Positions 62,736 to 64,000 of a stretch of 64,000 bases of DNA are shown in pieces. Numbering within the stretch: the first letter of the stretch is position 1; each line of letters begins with the position of its first letter. The stretch comes from an uncultured Desulfobacter sp. (GTDB lineage: Bacteria; Desulfobacterota; Desulfobacteria; Desulfobacterales; Desulfobacteraceae), in contig NZ_OY762229.1 in NCBI RefSeq assembly GCF_963665355.1, forward strand, positions 434,001 through 498,000. The letters run 5' to 3'. The notes beneath the pieces are model-generated. The model was given only the letters and a program-made list of their open reading frames with translations, did no database searches and was not told the origin of the DNA. Made by a program: the position numbers and the translations under genes.

Positions 62736-63380
62736 TCAGGCAAAACGCTCCCATTCAAACCGGGTGATGTTGCGCTCGTTCCGGTCAAATTCCACGCCGA
62801 CCAGGTAAATTTCGGCCACGTTTCCACGATATTTGTCTGCATAGCCCTTTTGCCGGATCTGTTCAAGGGCTGTTCCGGTGGTTTTGTCAATGTCCACAAC
62901 TTTGAATTCAAAAATATAGACTTTTGTGTCCATTCGAACCGTCATATCAATACGGCCGTGACTGGTTGTGTCTTCTGGGGTTACATCAAGGCCGATGGCT
63001 GAAAAATAGCAGTAAAAAATAGAAGCATAGTATCCATCGTATTCGGCAAGCCTGTTTTTCCTGTACCAGTCATGGGGGATAGCGGAAAAAAGCGCATGAA
63101 AGACCTGCCTGATATTGTTTATGTCTGTCGTTGCAACACACTGATACAAATCAATTTTATACCGTTCATAGACAGGCCGCCTGGACAGCAGATAGGCTGA
63201 AACCGTATCGGTAAAACTTTTTTTGACTTCCAGGTTTGGAAAATCCAGGCGGTATACCGTCATATTCCCGAGTTACTCTTTTTTCTTTATGGTCAGGTAT
63301 CCGGTTTGAAACATGATGGTTTCAACCTCTATGGTCTCTATGTCAAAACTTCCGAGAAGCGTGTCTGTTGCAACCGCATC
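62736..63380 (-). pseudogene. PD-(D/E)XK nuclease of the DUF1703 family, broken
   Basis: The C-terminal part (62736-63263) is intact: VYRLDFPNLEVKKSF, HGRIDMTVRMDTKVYIFEFKVV with the Asp and Glu-x-Lys nuclease core, and YLVGVEFDRNERNI at the end. An in-frame TAA at 63273-63275 separates it from LLGSFDIETIEVETIMFQTGYLTIKKK, which belongs to the same protein. Homology stops at 63380, exactly where one arm of an inverted repeat begins. The N-terminal AAA-ATPase-like half is missing. The 175-residue piece may still be translated from ATG 63263, as a lone nuclease domain. Confidence 0.6.
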
Positions 63381-63515
63381 TTGGGCTTGATCATAACTTC
63401 GGCCACCTTGTCCCCATATTTTCAGAACATAAAAGATAATGCTGGAATTACAATCGGTTGATAGTGCCATGAATCGAATTTTTTCATGAGTGGCCGATCT
63501 TATGATCAAGCCCAA
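63381..63515. repeat. Inverted repeat at the breakpoint of the DUF1703 gene
   Basis: Arms 63381-63404 and 63492-63515, 24 bases each, match at 22 positions. The left arm abuts the end of DUF1703 homology. The 87 bases between hold no gene. It may be a small element or result from a DNA rearrangement. From 63516 to 63713 nothing else is recognised. Confidence 0.55.
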
Positions 63516-63713
63516 TTAAATGATTCCCACGATATGATTAAAAAGCGTATAGCGCCACGGCCATACGCCTGGACTGCAACTGGTCTTGAAGAGGAAATGA
63601 TGAAGACATATTCATCAGCAAGATCAGCACAAATAATTATAATTAAAGGGGCATCCTCGGGTATAGTAGGGGATTGCATGGCGTTTAATTTTACTCTAAC
63701 CTCACTTCTGCGT

Positions 63714-64000
63714 TTATCCTATCTTTTTTGCAAAAAGGGAACGGATTTTGACGCTATGAGACCGTTCTTCCTGATATAAGATAGTAAAAGCCTGTTTCAC
63801 TGGCTCCAACTTGCTTTTCCCCGACATTAACCGATAAAAATCAGCCATTACCAACTGGCGATCGTAAAGATCTTGAAAAAGAAGGAAATCTTTGTCACGA
63901 TAGACATACTCCTCAACCATAGGCGCAAAACGTGTTTTTTCCTCCTCTGTGAGAATCTCGTCTGTATCATTTATTCGGGAAAGACTTTTTAGGTGGTCTT
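63714..64000 (-). CDS. Hypothetical protein (5' end beyond the window)
   Basis: The frame is open to the right edge; about 94 C-terminal residues are seen (TEEEKTRFAPMVEEYVYRDK, LLFQDLYDRQLVMADFYRLM, LYQEERSHSVKIRSLFAKK). All-helical, charged, no known motif. No function can be given. Confidence 0.45.
   Translation of the reverse strand, partial: DHLKSLSRINDTDEILTEEEKTRFAPMVEEYVYRDKDFLLFQDLYDRQLVMADFYRLMSGKSKLEPVKQAFTILYQEERSHSVKIRSLFAKKIG

Noticed and set aside
63486-63779. 97-codon plus-strand frame
   Set aside because: It starts inside the inverted repeat, its first residues mirror the opposite strand through that repeat, and the rest has no recognisable features.

Overview
The window looks like a chromosomal segment of an anaerobic, sulfate-reducer-like Desulfobacterota (a Desulfobacter/Desulfobacula-type organism). 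This is inferred from gene content, not from a marker gene. The clues are a family II pyrophosphatase, a butyrate kinase/phosphotransbutyrylase protein, a HutW-type oxygen-independent heme enzyme, a DUF3450-ExbB-ExbB-ExbD-TonB-TPR operon, and many large sensor kinases. There are no rRNA or tRNA genes and no CRISPR array.

Region 1 (1-11.6 kb) is an accessory island. After the end of ppaC come a decayed IS91-type element, an attC-like structure with a PD-(D/E)XK nuclease gene, three group II introns or intron relics (two without an ORF, one with a truncated reverse transcriptase), a partial fourth intron copy, a DUF5372 gene, a MazEF-type toxin-antitoxin pair and a broken PIN-domain gene. Between two partly identical intron copies sits a 4 kb module: TetR regulator, methyltransferase (with a premature stop), a hypothetical gene and an AraC-GyrI regulator.

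Region 2 (11.6-23.9 kb) is a metabolic unit. It holds a small STAS-like Cys-rich protein, then gabT-gabD fused by overlaps to a Cache/PAS histidine kinase and an NtrC-type sigma-54 activator, then a five-gene branched-chain amino-acid-type ABC transporter. Good -24/-12 promoters precede both gabT and the transporter, and a cluster of inverted GTTGAC/GTCAAC sites lies about 150-200 bp upstream of the second. The simplest reading is one regulon: sense an amino-acid-like ligand, import it, and convert 4-aminobutyrate-type substrates to succinate.

Region 3 (24-39 kb): an FG-GAP lipoprotein, a tandem universal stress protein, a two-domain APH-like/P-loop kinase, an acyl-CoA-synthetase-like protein with an eroded nucleotide loop, a single-chain butyrate kinase-phosphotransbutyrylase fusion, and a 1513-aa hybrid kinase paired with an HD-GYP response regulator.

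Region 4 (39-51.5 kb) is a probable heme (or other tetrapyrrole) acquisition and anaerobic degradation locus. A dedicated TonB/ExbBD operon is divergent from hutW, an ECF-type S/T/AA' transporter, a flavodoxin and a TonB-dependent receptor. Region 5 (51.7-64 kb) carries trmO, a mini-operon with two very small genes, an FKBP isomerase, a PAS hybrid kinase, a MerR regulator next to a free-standing copy of its own C-terminal domain, a DUF2914 protein, VOC/EamA/MaoC genes, gdhA, and debris of a DUF1703 nuclease gene.
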